Notes: generated by a model not told the origin, from the sequence alone. DNA of 64,000 nt from an uncultured Pseudoxanthomonas sp. (GCA_946479745.1 CAMLGZ010000010.1:43862-107861); one strand, 5' to 3'; positions 25,368-34,225 are shown, numbered from the stretch's first letter. Translations and numbers: made by a program.

Positions 25368-25733
25368 TCAGGACGCGGACGACAGCAGCGCGATCCTGCG
25401 CTTCTTGCTCAACGAATCCAGCGCCTTGCGGTACGACCATTGCACCAGTTCGCGCAGATAGCCGTCCGGCACGCTGCGCACGTCCACTATCGTGATCCAA
25501 TGGAAACGCGCCAGCCAGCGCGCGGGTTTGATGCCGGGGACGTCGGTCAATTCCAGGAAGCGTTCCGATGAAACCTTGATGCTGAAACGCCACTGCTCGG
25601 GCTGGCTGGTCTTGAAATGGGCGAAGCGCTTTCCATCCACGCTATAGACCAGGATATTCGCAGGCTCACCATGCAACTGCACAGCAGCGCCGGGAAGGCG
25701 CGCGCAGAATTCTTTAAGTCGCTTCGTGTCCAA
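25368..25733 (-). CDS. MmcQ/YjbR family protein
   Basis: 121 residues of the YjbR/MmcQ fold (double-wing DNA-binding-like): RLKEFCARLPGAAVQLHGEPANILVYSVDGKRFAHF, the SIKVSSERFLELTDVPGIKPARWLARFHWITI core, then WSYRKALDSLSKKRR. The biochemical role of the family is unknown. It starts four bases after the stop of the DUF1456 gene on the same strand, so the two form an operon. A second, more distant YjbR-fold gene lies at 26957 on the other strand. Confidence 0.85.
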   Translation of the reverse strand: MDTKRLKEFCARLPGAAVQLHGEPANILVYSVDGKRFAHFKTSQPEQWRFSIKVSSERFLELTDVPGIKPARWLARFHWITIVDVRSVPDGYLRELVQWSYRKALDSLSKKRRIALLSSAS

Positions 25734-25737
25734 GGCG

Positions 25738-26217
25738 TCACCTTCCCCCGTCGCCCCGGAAACGCACCGTCAATCCCTTGAGGAAATTGCGCAGTATCTG
25801 GTCGCCGCAAGGACGATAGTGCTTATGGTCGGCCTGGCGGAACAGAGCGGTGAGTTCCGGTTTGGTGAGGGGGAACCCCGCCGCAGCGAATACCTCATGC
25901 ATGTCCACGTCCTTCAGCTGGAAGGCGACGCGCAACTTCTTCAGCACCACGTTGTTGGTGATCCGCGTTTCCACGGGCCGCGGCGGCAGGCTTTCGTCCC
26001 GGCCGCGATAGTAGAAGACCAGGCCATCCAGGAAATGCGCGAGCACGCGGTCGCTGCAGACTGCGAACCCGTCTTCCTCCTCCTTCTTCAGCAACGCGTG
26101 CACCTGCGCCTTTTCTATTGGGAAATCCGCATCGGCCAGCTGGATGATCTCGGCCACCTTGCCGTCGCCGAGATCCAGCATGTAGCGGATGCTGCGCATC
26201 ACATCGTTGTTGATCAT
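25738..26217 (-). CDS. DUF1456 (YehS-like) protein
   Basis: 159 residues with two tandem DUF1456 units, NDVMRSIRYMLDLGDGKVAEIIQLAD and the related TNNVVLKKLRVAFQLKDVDMHEVFAAAGFPLTKPELTALFR, each ending near RNFLKGL / AHFLDGL. The family (E. coli YehS) is cytoplasmic and of unknown function. I chose ATG 26217, preceded by AGGACGG on its strand. It is the first gene of a two-gene operon with the YjbR protein. Confidence 0.88.
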   Translation of the reverse strand: MINNDVMRSIRYMLDLGDGKVAEIIQLADADFPIEKAQVHALLKKEEEDGFAVCSDRVLAHFLDGLVFYYRGRDESLPPRPVETRITNNVVLKKLRVAFQLKDVDMHEVFAAAGFPLTKPELTALFRQADHKHYRPCGDQILRNFLKGLTVRFRGDGGR

Positions 26218-26321
26218 GTCCGTCCTGTGAGCCGCCTGGCTACCCAGACAGGGCACAGTTTAACGTCGCCCGCTCCGCCAGGCGCAAATTGACGCGGGCG
26301 GCGGTTGCGGGCGCAGCTGCC

Positions 26322-26798
26322 TCAGACGCAGCCGTTGGCGTTCGTGCACTTGATTCGCGAGTTCTCGTCTTTGAGCAGCTTCTCGTCGGCCTCCTTGCGT
26401 TCGCGGATCTCGGTGGCCGTACGGCAGACGCGGGTGACGTAATTGCTACCGGTCCTCGCCTCCTGCGTACAGACCAGGCGTTGGTCCTGGTTGTTCTTGA
26501 TGGTCGCTTCGATCCGCGCCATCAATCTGCGGACCTCGGCCTGATCGGTAGGGGCGAGCTGCGAAGTATCGGTTGTGCCTTCCAGCAGTTTTCCCAGTTT
26601 TTCCTGGTCCGCCAGAACGGATGTCTGCACATCGCGCGGCAGGTTCGCGTAGCGCTCCCGCTTGGCCTTCATGTCGGCGCGGATCGTCTGCTGCCGGGCA
26701 AGGATGTCCGCGGACTGCGTCGGCGTATCGGCGGCTCTGGCGACAGGGACGACCGCCAGCAGGGCGGCGCAAGCCAATGCGTACAGTCGGTAGGTCAT
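26322..26798 (-). CDS. Small secreted helical protein, unknown function
   Basis: 158 residues. A signal peptide (LYALACAALLAVVPVARAAD, cleavage near residue 23) is followed by a mostly helical, charged region and a C-terminal pair of Cys (RIKCTNANGC) plus two earlier Cys (LVCTQEARTGSNYVTRVCRT). The stretch CTQEARTGSNYVTRVCRT with the following ERKEADEKLL occurs in small xanthomonad periplasmic proteins of unknown role. Start ATG at 26798. It is divergent from the YjbR gene at 26957. Confidence 0.75.
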   Translation of the reverse strand: MTYRLYALACAALLAVVPVARAADTPTQSADILARQQTIRADMKAKRERYANLPRDVQTSVLADQEKLGKLLEGTTDTSQLAPTDQAEVRRLMARIEATIKNNQDQRLVCTQEARTGSNYVTRVCRTATEIRERKEADEKLLKDENSRIKCTNANGCV

Positions 26799-26956
26799 TT
26801 CGTTCTTGTCCCCGGAGTCGTCCGTCCGACCGTATCCGATTGGGTGGGTGGCTCCAAGAGGCGGGCAGCAAGCGGACAATTTGCGCAAAACGAAGCTTTT
26901 TGAGGTTGCCTGCAAAAGTTATAGTCGCAGTCGGGTTTCTCCGGAGGGCAAGAGAA

Positions 26957-27355
26957 GTGAACACCCACGCCACCGTCTCCGAACCAGTCGTTTCCCGCTT
27001 GCGCGCTATCTGCCTGGAGTTTCCGGAAGCCTGCGAAGAACAGGCCTGGGTGGGTACCCGCTGGATGATCCGCAAGAAGAATTTCGCTCATGTGCTGGCA
27101 ATCGAATCCGCTTGGCCGCCCGCCTATGCCCGCGCCGCGAAATCCGAAGGGCCGTTGACGGTGCTGACTTTCCGGTCCAGCGCACGGCTCGATGCGCCCC
27201 GGTTTTCGAAGGCGCCCTTCTTCAAACCGGTGTGGTGGCCGGATATCGCCGGCATGGCGATCGATGTGCATACCGATTGGGACGAAGTAACCGATCTGCT
27301 GGCCGGCAGTTATCGTTTACTGGCGCCGAAGAAACTCGCTGCGCGGGTCGACTGA
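26957..27355 (+). CDS. MmcQ/YjbR family protein, second locus
   Basis: 132 residues beginning with GTG. The family pattern is visible: RLRAICLEFPEACEEQAWVGTRWMIRKKNFAHVLAIE, then the strand pair near LTVLTFRSSARLDAPRF and WWPDIAGMAIDVHTDWDEVTDLLAGSYRLLAPKKLAA. Low similarity to the YjbR protein at 25368, so not a recent duplicate. The GTG start at 26957 lies nine bases after GGAGGG; the open frame further upstream overlaps the divergent gene. Confidence 0.82.
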   Translation: MNTHATVSEPVVSRLRAICLEFPEACEEQAWVGTRWMIRKKNFAHVLAIESAWPPAYARAAKSEGPLTVLTFRSSARLDAPRFSKAPFFKPVWWPDIAGMAIDVHTDWDEVTDLLAGSYRLLAPKKLAARVD

Positions 27356-27416
27356 GCGGCAGGCTTGAATCATCGGAGTGCCTTGGTCAGGATGCAGCCA
27401 CTGCAAGGGAGAGGGT

Positions 27417-27899
27417 ATGGAAAGCAAGCAATGGCAAGCCGCAGGCGATGCGATGTCGCGCATGTGCTCGGCCTCGGACGAAGCGCTGGAGGCGGGTGGA
27501 AGGGTGGTTCTGCTGTCGTTGATGTTGCTGCTTGGCGGGTGTTCGCCGGCGGCTGACGCCCCCACAACGCCCGCCGCGACGCCGGCGTCCACCGCGAAGG
27601 TTGCGGCGCCCGATCCGGTCAGGACCGCGGCACGCATGCAGGAGTGCCGCGCCAAACTCGAGGCGGGCATCCCTACGGGAATGGTGATCAATGCCTCCGC
27701 CGATAACGGCCGCCCCGTACTCTGGGTGGGACCGGCCTGGCAGCGGAGTCCAGCCAAAGACAAGGAGTCCCTGGCGCGCGACACCGCCTGCTTTTTTCTG
27801 TCCGGCGACGAATCCAGGACCCTCAAGTTCTCGATTTACGAACAAAGCACAGACCGCGAGATCGCGGTATGGGATCGCTCCCATTTGATCGAATGGTGA
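27417..27899 (+). CDS. Putative lipoprotein, unknown function
   Basis: 160 residues. A hydrophobic segment ending VVLLSLMLLLGGCSPAAD gives a lipobox (LGGC, Cys about residue 42), unusually far from the start ATG at 27417. The true start may therefore be an internal codon, such as ATG 27453 or ATG 27462, which would shorten the signal. After a Thr/Ala/Pro-rich linker there is a small domain (QECRAKLEAGIPTGMVIN, VLWVGPAWQRSPAKDKESLARDTACFFLSGDE) with two Cys. I recognise no family. Located 61 bases after the YjbR gene. Confidence 0.65.
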   Translation: MESKQWQAAGDAMSRMCSASDEALEAGGRVVLLSLMLLLGGCSPAADAPTTPAATPASTAKVAAPDPVRTAARMQECRAKLEAGIPTGMVINASADNGRPVLWVGPAWQRSPAKDKESLARDTACFFLSGDESRTLKFSIYEQSTDREIAVWDRSHLIEW

Positions 27900-28026
27900 T
27901 CGCATTGTTCGAGGCGATTCGCACAGAGTCGGACGATAGCTGATGGACTACCCCGCAACGCAGCTTGTACCGTCATGGCGATCTATGCACACTCCGGCGT
28001 GGATTGCTCCAACTACGAGGTGTTCC

Positions 28027-29019
28027 ATGCTGCGTTGCCTGCTGGTGCTCTTGTCCGCTTTCGTCCTGGCCGCTCCTGCGTTGGCCGCAAAAGCTCCGCC
28101 TTATACCTATCTGCGCGTTGGCAATACCGCCGACGTGGCGCCCGCTACTACTCCTGGCGTGGCGTTGATGGGCGGGGGCACCGATGTCGATCAGGCTTTC
28201 CAATGGCTGTGCGGCCTGGGTGGAAACGGCGATTTCCTGGTGATCCGCGCCACCGGCACCGATGCCTACAATCCGTATGTGCGCGATCTGTGCCCGAACG
28301 CCAACTCGGTGGCCACGCTGATCATTCCCAGCGCCGCGGCCGCCAATCTGCCGGCGGTGGCGGCGATCATCGCCAAGGCCGAGGTGGTATGGATCGCTGG
28401 CGGCGACCAGTCCAACTACATCGGCTTCTGGAAGAACACACCGGTGCAGTCCACGCTCAACACGCGCATCGCGCAGGGCGTGCCGGTGGGTGGAACCAGT
28501 GCCGGGCTCAATGTGCTGACGCAGTTCGTCTACACCGCGCAGGCCAGTCAGGGCGTGACCAGTAGCCAGGCGGTGGCGGATCCGTTCAACCGCTACATGA
28601 CTTTCGATCGCGATTTCGCCAGCGTGCCGTTGCTGCAGGGCGTTATAGGAGATCCGCACTTCGCCGCGCGCGATCGCATGGGCCGCGACATCGCCTTCCT
28701 GTGCCGAGTGGCGGCCTATGGCTGGAGCGCCGCGCCGCGTGGCATCGCCGTGGACGAAATGACCGCGCTGCTGGTGGCGAACGGTGGCTACGCCAGTGTG
28801 GTGGGCTCGGGCAAGGTGTATTTCCTGCAGGCGCCGGGACTCCCCCAGGTTTGTGCAGCCAAGACGCCGCTGACCTATCGCAATATCGGCGTCGCGCGCA
28901 TCGCCGCCGGCGACGGTTTCGATCTCCTCAACTGGATACCGGCAGGCGGGACCACTTATACCGTGTCCGTCGAAGCCGGCGTGCTCGGCTCCTCCCAGGC
29001 CGGTGGTTCTCCTTATTAA
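28027..29019 (+). CDS. Secreted cyanophycinase-like S51 peptidase
   Basis: 330 residues. A signal peptide (LRCLLVLLSAFVLAAPALAA) precedes a class-I glutamine-amidotransferase-like fold of the S51 family: GVALMGGGTDVDQAF, the VWIAGGDQSNYIGFWK strand, and GVPVGGTSAGLNVL with the nucleophile Ser in GTSAGL, then DPHFAARDRMGR with the candidate His. Such enzymes cleave cyanophycin or beta-Asp-type peptides outside the cell. The C-terminal 60 residues form a separate Ig-like or PKD-like strand-rich tail. The start ATG at 28027 was chosen for the signal peptide. Confidence 0.82.
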   Translation: MLRCLLVLLSAFVLAAPALAAKAPPYTYLRVGNTADVAPATTPGVALMGGGTDVDQAFQWLCGLGGNGDFLVIRATGTDAYNPYVRDLCPNANSVATLIIPSAAAANLPAVAAIIAKAEVVWIAGGDQSNYIGFWKNTPVQSTLNTRIAQGVPVGGTSAGLNVLTQFVYTAQASQGVTSSQAVADPFNRYMTFDRDFASVPLLQGVIGDPHFAARDRMGRDIAFLCRVAAYGWSAAPRGIAVDEMTALLVANGGYASVVGSGKVYFLQAPGLPQVCAAKTPLTYRNIGVARIAAGDGFDLLNWIPAGGTTYTVSVEAGVLGSSQAGGSPY

Positions 29020-29156
29020 GAGATAAAGAACAAGGGGATGAACGGGGTGGCTCGCTTACCCCGTCCCGTGGGCGATGAACGGATAACGATTCCGTAAGGC
29101 TCGATTCACCCGGCGGCGCCGACACTTGTCCCACTTTTCACAGGGAGGGACAAGTG

Positions 29157-29816
29157 ATGAAGACATTGAAGAAGATCGGCCTGACGGCCGCCCTGGCGGT
29201 GGGTCTGGGCATCGGCGCAGCGGCTTCGGCGCAGACGGTGGGTTACAACATCCGTACCGGCGATGTGTGGGTGGATACGCGTCTAGGCGAGATCAACGAC
29301 TACGGCCGGCGCTACCGCGATCCGTTCGTGGGCGAGATGACCGGTTATTACGGTGCGCCGCGCAGCCTGATCGTCGAGTTGCTCGATCGCCGCGGCTGGG
29401 CGCCGGCCGACGTTTATTACGCCTGCGCATTGGCCCATTCGTTGGGCATTCCGTGCTTGAACGTAGTGCGCGAGTACGACCGTAATCCCGGCCTGGGCTG
29501 GGGCAACGTGGCCAAGCACTACGGCATCAAGCCGGGCTCTCCGGCCTTCCATGCCTTGAAGCGCGGTACGGCGTCCACTTACGGGCGCTGGGGCTATCCG
29601 GTCGTCGTCGACCGTGCCGTGCACGTCGACTGGTCCAAGCATGGTCCTGGCAAATTGCAAGGCAAAGGCAGCGCCCCGCGTCCGGCGGCCGACCATGGAA
29701 AGGGAAAGTCCGGTCACGACAGTGGCGATCGCGGCGGCAAGGGGAAGGGTAAGGACAAGGACAAGGGCCAAGGCAACGGAAGCGGAAAGGAAAAAGGCAA
29801 CGGCAAGGGCAAGTAG
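29157..29816 (+). CDS. Secreted protein with Lys/Gly-rich tail
   Basis: 219 residues. A signal peptide (IGLTAALAVGLGIGAAASAQ) is followed by an ordered domain (about 28-150) containing WVDTRLGEINDYGRRYRDPFVGEM, CALAHSLGIPC and YDRNPGLGWGNVAKHYGIKPGS, and then a low-complexity tail of about 55 residues built from GKGK, KDKD and GNGSG units. The ordered part resembles xanthomonad periplasmic proteins of unknown function. The tail is strongly basic, suggesting binding to polyanions such as lipopolysaccharide or nucleic acid (inference). AGGGAGGGA precedes the start. Confidence 0.75.
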   Translation: MKTLKKIGLTAALAVGLGIGAAASAQTVGYNIRTGDVWVDTRLGEINDYGRRYRDPFVGEMTGYYGAPRSLIVELLDRRGWAPADVYYACALAHSLGIPCLNVVREYDRNPGLGWGNVAKHYGIKPGSPAFHALKRGTASTYGRWGYPVVVDRAVHVDWSKHGPGKLQGKGSAPRPAADHGKGKSGHDSGDRGGKGKGKDKDKGQGNGSGKEKGNGKGK

Positions 29817-29845
29817 TACGTCCAGTGCGATTGCAGTAACGAAGG

Positions 29846-29871
29846 ACGGCGGCCGTGAGGCCGCCGTTTTT
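29846..29871 (+). terminator. Rho-independent terminator
   Basis: A 9-base-pair stem ACGGCGGCC/GGCCGCCGT with loop GTGA followed by TTTTTG, 30 bases after the Lys/Gly-tailed gene. A textbook intrinsic terminator. Confidence 0.88.
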
Positions 29872-30017
29872 GTTTGCGGGTCGTCGAGGCAAAGCGCCGG
29901 GCCACTGTTGCGGCGCAGTACATACGAATTCATTGCCCGCCAACGGCTCCGGCTTGTAGCCTCGCTGCGTCCCGCCGATGCATCCGCCATTCGACGGCCT
30001 TCGGGAAAAAGCACCGC

Positions 30018-31865
30018 ATGAAAGCAGCGATCGCCTTGTGTTTCGGTCTGATGCTCAGCGCGTCGGCGTCCGCGCGCGACTTCGCCATTGATCACCTGGA
30101 ACCGGCCAGTTGGTGGGTGGGGATGAAGCACTCCCGCGTCGAACTGATGGTGCACGGCAACGCGATCGGACCGTTGAAGCCCCGGCTCTCCCGGCCTGGC
30201 GTGAGCGTGGTCGATGTGCAGCGGGTGGAAAACCCCAACTATCTGTTCGTCACGCTGGAGATCGCGAACAACGCCAGTCCCGGGACGTTCGATATCGAAT
30301 TCCTCGATGGCGATCGCGTGGCCGTCCGTCGTCCATTCCGCCTGGACGCGCGCGAACCAGGGTCGGCATCGCGCAAGGGCTTCGATGCTTCCGATGCCAT
30401 CTACCTGATCGTCCCGGACCGCTTCGCCAATGGCGACCCCGGCAACGACACTGTCGCCGCCATGCGGGAGCCCGCTGATCGCACTTCGCCCAATGGACGT
30501 CACGGCGGCGACATAGCGGGCATCTCGAAAAGCATCGACTACATCGCCGGCATGGGCTTTACCCAACTCTGGCCCACGCCGCTGCTGGAAAACGACCAGC
30601 CGGAATTCTCTTATCACGGCTATGCCATCACCGATCTGTACCGCGTCGATCCGCGCTTCGGCAGCAACGAGGACTACCGCGCGCTTTCACGCAGCGCGCG
30701 CGCCAAAGGCGTTGGTCTGATCATGGACGTGGTGCTCAACCATATAGGCTCCAGCCACTGGTGGATGCGCGACCTGCCCGCGCCGGACTGGATCAACCAT
30801 GGCAGCCAATTCGCGCCCACCAATCATCGTCGCACCACAGTGCAGGATCCGCATGCGGCGCCGCAGGACCGCGCGGATTTCGTGGAAGGCTGGTTCTCGC
30901 CCGGCATGCCCGACCTCAATCAGCGCAATCCGCACCTGGCCACTTATCTGATCCAGAACAGTCTGTGGTGGATCGAATACGCCGGCCTGTCCGGTATCCG
31001 CGAAGACACGTTCGGCTATGCCGATACCGAATTCCTCAGTGCGTGGGGCAAAGCGGTGCTGGACGAGTATCCGGACTTCAGCATGGTCGGCGAGGAATGG
31101 AGCGCCAATCCTGCCACGGTCGCGCACTGGCAGCGCGGCAAGGTCAATCCGGACGGCCACGTTCCGCACATGCCCAGCATGATGGATTTCCCCGTCCACA
31201 CCGCGTTGCGCGACGCGTTGAACGAACCGGAAGGCAGGGATACGGGCTGGATACGGCTGTACGAGGCGCTGGCCAACGATTACCTGTATCCGGATGCGGA
31301 CCGTCTGGTCGTATTCGCCGAGAACCACGACACCACCCGCCTGCTCGCCACCGTGAAGGGAGACGTCGCTCTGTTCAAGATCGCGATGGCCTACCTCGCC
31401 ACCGTACGCGGTACGCCGCAGTTCTTCTACGGCTCGGAAATACTGATGGAAGGACCGCGCGAGCGGGAGGACGGGAAGATCCGCGCCGACCTGCCCGGCG
31501 GTTGGGCGGGCGATGCGAACAACGCCCTCACCGGCGCCGGTCTGTCGGCGGCCGAGCGCGATGCGCAGGACTACCTGCGTCGATTGCTCCGTTGGCGCAG
31601 GAATACGCCGGTGGTGCAGCACGGCGAGCTGCAACACTTCGCACCGGCCGATGGCGTGTACGTCTACTTCCGCTATGACAACGACAACACGGTCATGGTG
31701 GCCTTGAACCGGAATGCCGGGCCCACGCCGTTGGCGCTGGAACGCTTCGGCCGATTCATCAAAACCGACAGCAGGGGCCGCGATGCGATGAGCGGAAAGA
31801 CCATTGCGCTGGGAACGACGCTGCAGCTGGCGGGCAACGCGGCGACGATCCTCAGCATCGAATAG
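30018..31865 (+). CDS. GH13 alpha-amylase / cyclomaltodextrinase-like enzyme
   Basis: 615 residues. A signal peptide (ALCFGLMLSASASARD) precedes an N-terminal beta-sandwich (about 20-115, cyclomaltodextrinase N-terminal type) and the GH13 barrel: AIYLIVPDRFANGD, DVVLNHIG, GIREDTFGY with nucleophile Asp330, MVGEEW with acid/base Glu359, and FAENHDTTR with Asp438. The C-terminal beta domain ends near residue 610. The family hydrolyses alpha-glucans, cyclodextrins or pullulan; the layout resembles periplasmic neopullulanases/SusA-type enzymes. A strong hairpin follows. The start ATG at 30018 fits the signal peptide. Confidence 0.9.
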   Translation: MKAAIALCFGLMLSASASARDFAIDHLEPASWWVGMKHSRVELMVHGNAIGPLKPRLSRPGVSVVDVQRVENPNYLFVTLEIANNASPGTFDIEFLDGDRVAVRRPFRLDAREPGSASRKGFDASDAIYLIVPDRFANGDPGNDTVAAMREPADRTSPNGRHGGDIAGISKSIDYIAGMGFTQLWPTPLLENDQPEFSYHGYAITDLYRVDPRFGSNEDYRALSRSARAKGVGLIMDVVLNHIGSSHWWMRDLPAPDWINHGSQFAPTNHRRTTVQDPHAAPQDRADFVEGWFSPGMPDLNQRNPHLATYLIQNSLWWIEYAGLSGIREDTFGYADTEFLSAWGKAVLDEYPDFSMVGEEWSANPATVAHWQRGKVNPDGHVPHMPSMMDFPVHTALRDALNEPEGRDTGWIRLYEALANDYLYPDADRLVVFAENHDTTRLLATVKGDVALFKIAMAYLATVRGTPQFFYGSEILMEGPREREDGKIRADLPGGWAGDANNALTGAGLSAAERDAQDYLRRLLRWRRNTPVVQHGELQHFAPADGVYVYFRYDNDNTVMVALNRNAGPTPLALERFGRFIKTDSRGRDAMSGKTIALGTTLQLAGNAATILSIE

Positions 31866-31893
31866 GCAACGCCCGCATCTGGGCGGGCGTTGC
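31866..31893 (+). terminator. Hairpin after the amylase gene
   Basis: An 11-base-pair stem GCAACGCCCGC/GCGGGCGTTGC with a 6-base loop beginning right after the stop codon, followed by GTACCTTGTTTTG. Probably an intrinsic terminator and may serve the convergent small gene as well. Confidence 0.75.
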
Positions 31894-31933
31894 GTACCTT
31901 GTTTTGAAGAGCCGGCTCAAAGCCGACGTTTTG

Positions 31934-32125
31934 CTAAGGCCCGCTGGGTTGGGCAGGATCGGTAGGCTGCGGGCCCTCGGGATCCACACCTGGATCGGGC
32001 GGGGGAGGGAACACCGGATCGCTGGGTTGCCATGGCGGCGTGTCGCGCGCGGGATTCGGTGTTTCGCCGGGCCTCGGAGCAGGGGGCTGAAAAGGTCCTC
32101 CGGGATTGGGGTTGTGCTGATTCAA
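31934..32125 (-). CDS. Small proline-rich protein (TTG start)
   Basis: 63 residues, about one third proline, with no hydrophobic segment: QHNPNPGGPFQPP opening, then PPWQPSDPVFPPPPDPG and DPEGPQPTDP. The frame is open far upstream, but only this part shows the composition of small Pro-rich xanthomonad proteins. I propose TTG 32125, seven bases after GAGGAGAA, as the start. It would be an intrinsically disordered protein of unknown role. It is also possible that the frame is not translated. Confidence 0.45.
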   Translation of the reverse strand: MNQHNPNPGGPFQPPAPRPGETPNPARDTPPWQPSDPVFPPPPDPGVDPEGPQPTDPAQPSGP

Positions 32126-32504
32126 GCCGTTCTCCTCTGTTGCTGCGGCAACTCGTGCCGCACCGCCAACATGCGCGAGCCGAGGCTTGCCCGGTGTGAA
32201 GAAACGCGGATGCGGCTTTCGCCAGAACGCAACTTCAGGCAGCTTGATCGGTACCGCGCATAGCGCCTGGTCGAGGCGATGGATTCGCCATTCTTGACGG
32301 CGTCGATCTCGCCCTGCCGCCAATTTGGTACGCCCGCGGGAGCCGGATCCCGCGCTCCCGTGAGTCCGGTCCAACTCGAACGGCGGATTCCAGTACCCGA
32401 ATCGCCGGTTTCGTCGCGCCATCCCGCGTCTCGTCGCTGCCGCCGCCAAGACCGGCAAAGTGCCGACTATTCTCGCCGGCACTCCACACGGGCCGGGTGC
32501 CACC
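32126..32504. other. 379-base gap with no convincing gene
   Basis: This stretch lies between the divergent Pro-rich gene and the small membrane protein gene. Several overlapping open frames occur on both strands, mostly the upstream extension of the Pro-rich frame, without starts or family similarity. It should hold the two promoters; I cannot point to clear boxes. Confidence 0.35.
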
Positions 32505-32789
32505 ATGAGCATTACCGACTTCCTGTTTTCCCTGCACAAGCTGCTCGCCTGGTTATTCGCGTTGCTGACGGTCGTGTTGCCCCAGCATCTTCTGGCTCCG
32601 CTGTCCGAGGCGGGCACGCCTGTGGCGGCCTATGCGTCGTCGCCGCAGCTCTGCGTACGGACCTCTACGCCACCGCCCAAACTGGTACGCGCAGTCTTGC
32701 CGCCATCGGGTGCGGACGACGACGGTGCATCCACCCCAGCGTCCAAAGACACGGATGCAGCCGCACCTGCTGCACAGGCAAAGCGATGA
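32505..32789 (+). CDS. Small membrane protein, unknown function
   Basis: 94 residues. An N-terminal hydrophobic segment (FLFSLHKLLAWLFALLTVVLPQHLLAPL) suggests one membrane helix or a signal anchor; the remainder is Ala/Thr/Pro-rich and ends in charged DDDGASTPASKDTDAAAPAAQAKR. No family recognised. The ATG at 32505 was chosen because the hydrophobic segment follows directly; an upstream in-frame ATG at 32460 adds 15 residues. Confidence 0.5.
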   Translation: MSITDFLFSLHKLLAWLFALLTVVLPQHLLAPLSEAGTPVAAYASSPQLCVRTSTPPPKLVRAVLPPSGADDDGASTPASKDTDAAAPAAQAKR

Positions 32790-32914
32790 AGCGATGGAGG
32801 TGGCGTTGCGAAGCCGTTTTTACGTACCGCATAGCAGCGGGCCAATGGCTTGCCGACTGTTGGCGCAGGACTATGAGCCTCTTGGATCGCGCGGAATGGT
32901 GCAGCGAATGAAGC

Positions 32915-33472
32915 TCACAGATTGCCGGGCTTGAAGCGGCTGCGCCGCGAGATATCCGATCCCGACACCATGAATTTTCCTTCACCGCGGTAGTGCACGG
33001 TCTGTGGAATTCCGGGGGTGACCGCGACGTGCGCCTTGACTACTTCCCAGATGAAGAGCCCGTGCTTGCCCACCTGGCTGCCGTCGTATAGCCGACACTC
33101 GAAGTTGGAGTGGCATTCCGTCAGCAGCGGGGCATCCACTTTGCTGGCGCGCCGCGCGGCGAGCCCGAATTTCGCGAACTTGTCGGTATCGGCACCGCTG
33201 CAGTTGCCTATGCCCACCACCGTATCCACCAAATCCAGAGTGGGTAGATTGATCACACATTGCTTGCTGCGCCGGATCATTTCAAAACTGTGATTCTCAT
33301 CCCAGATGTAGCAGGCCAATAGCGATGGCTCGAATCCCATCATCATGTGCCAGCCCATGGTCATGACGTTGCGCTCTTCCTTCCACGCAGAACTCACCAG
33401 CACGATGGGGCCTGGCTCCAGGAAGCGGCGTACCTGGTCCGTCGGGAAATCTCTTTTGCGGAATTTCTTCAT
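32915..33472 (-). CDS. Flavin reductase family (FMN-binding split-barrel) protein
   Basis: 185 residues of the DIM6/NTAB flavin reductase-like fold: EPGPIVLVSSAWKEERNVMTMGWHMMMGFEPSLLACYIW, then HSFEMIRRSKQCVINLP and the dimer-type segment LTECHSNFECRLYDGSQVGKHGLFIWEVVKAHV. It binds FMN and usually reduces flavin with NAD(P)H or uses it for another redox step. It is transcribed away from the virB operon and ends the chromosomal backbone on this side. Start ATG at 33472 has GAAGAAA nearby on its strand. Confidence 0.85.
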   Translation of the reverse strand: MKKFRKRDFPTDQVRRFLEPGPIVLVSSAWKEERNVMTMGWHMMMGFEPSLLACYIWDENHSFEMIRRSKQCVINLPTLDLVDTVVGIGNCSGADTDKFAKFGLAARRASKVDAPLLTECHSNFECRLYDGSQVGKHGLFIWEVVKAHVAVTPGIPQTVHYRGEGKFMVSGSDISRRSRFKPGNL

Positions 33473-34225
33473 GCGCGGTGTCCGGTTGAAAAAGAGACCG
33501 ACGGCACATTAGCGGCGTACATGTGAAAATAACGGCATGGAAAAAGGTTGGGTTTCCGTTGCTTCGCTGGACTATCGATCTCGTGTTTGTGAGAGCTAAT
33601 GCACAGTTGTGCATTTACGCGTTTCGTCGTGAATCGCAAGATGACTTGCAGGCGCTGGTCATGGATTTTCAGCATTGAAATGCCTATATCTCGGGTTGTG
33701 CGGAAGCTATGCGCTACCGATATTCACCCATCAATCCGACACGAAAACTCCAGTGTCCGCGTTGCCGACCGCTCTTTTTTCGTCAACGAAATTCGCAATC
33801 GGTTACTTCGAACTGCGACGCATGCAACATGCGCGCAATAGTAGTGCTTGACTATGTGTGTTGTATCAAGCTAGTTTTCCGCTTGATTGCTCATGCGCCT
33901 GCTTAGGCGTGATCGCCTTCCGCTAGCTGGATAGGGATGCAATCCACGGGGAAATTTTCAGGGAGCGTTCTGCCAGGGAGGTAGGGGTACTAATGTCGCG
34001 ATATTCCTTTGCGGTCATTGCCGATGCGGTTTCGGGATGCGTCTGTCGACAGGACAGGCTTGCTCGTCCGGTCCGTTCTTTTGCCATTCGCTTTTCAAAA
34101 CACGCTGCGGACTCAGACCGCATGCGTTCTCGCTTTTCGCTTGCCTGTCGTTCCCATAGCCATGCCGGCCGCGGAGCGGCATCGTCGCGCCGGTCGATCC
34201 TTTCAATCCCATCCGTTGGTGAAGC
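33473..34225. other. 753-base region upstream of the virB operon
   Basis: This long gap separates the flavin reductase gene from divergent virB7. Its first 450 bases are clearly more AT-rich than the surroundings. Short frames exist: one on the plus strand at 33709-33906 would encode 65 residues with a CPRC and CDAC pair reminiscent of a zinc ribbon, but it has no clear start support and I do not call it. The region probably contains the virB7 promoter and regulator sites. In related species virD4 sits near here; it is absent. Confidence 0.45.

Noticed and set aside
29714..29943. Minus-strand frames over the Lys/Gly tail region
   Set aside because: They translate to Pro/Leu/Ser repeats that are only the complement of the Lys/Gly codons.
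33709..33906. 65-codon plus-strand frame with two Cys pairs
   Set aside because: The Cys pattern hints at a zinc ribbon, but there is no family match and the start support is weak, so it is mentioned only within the intergenic entry.
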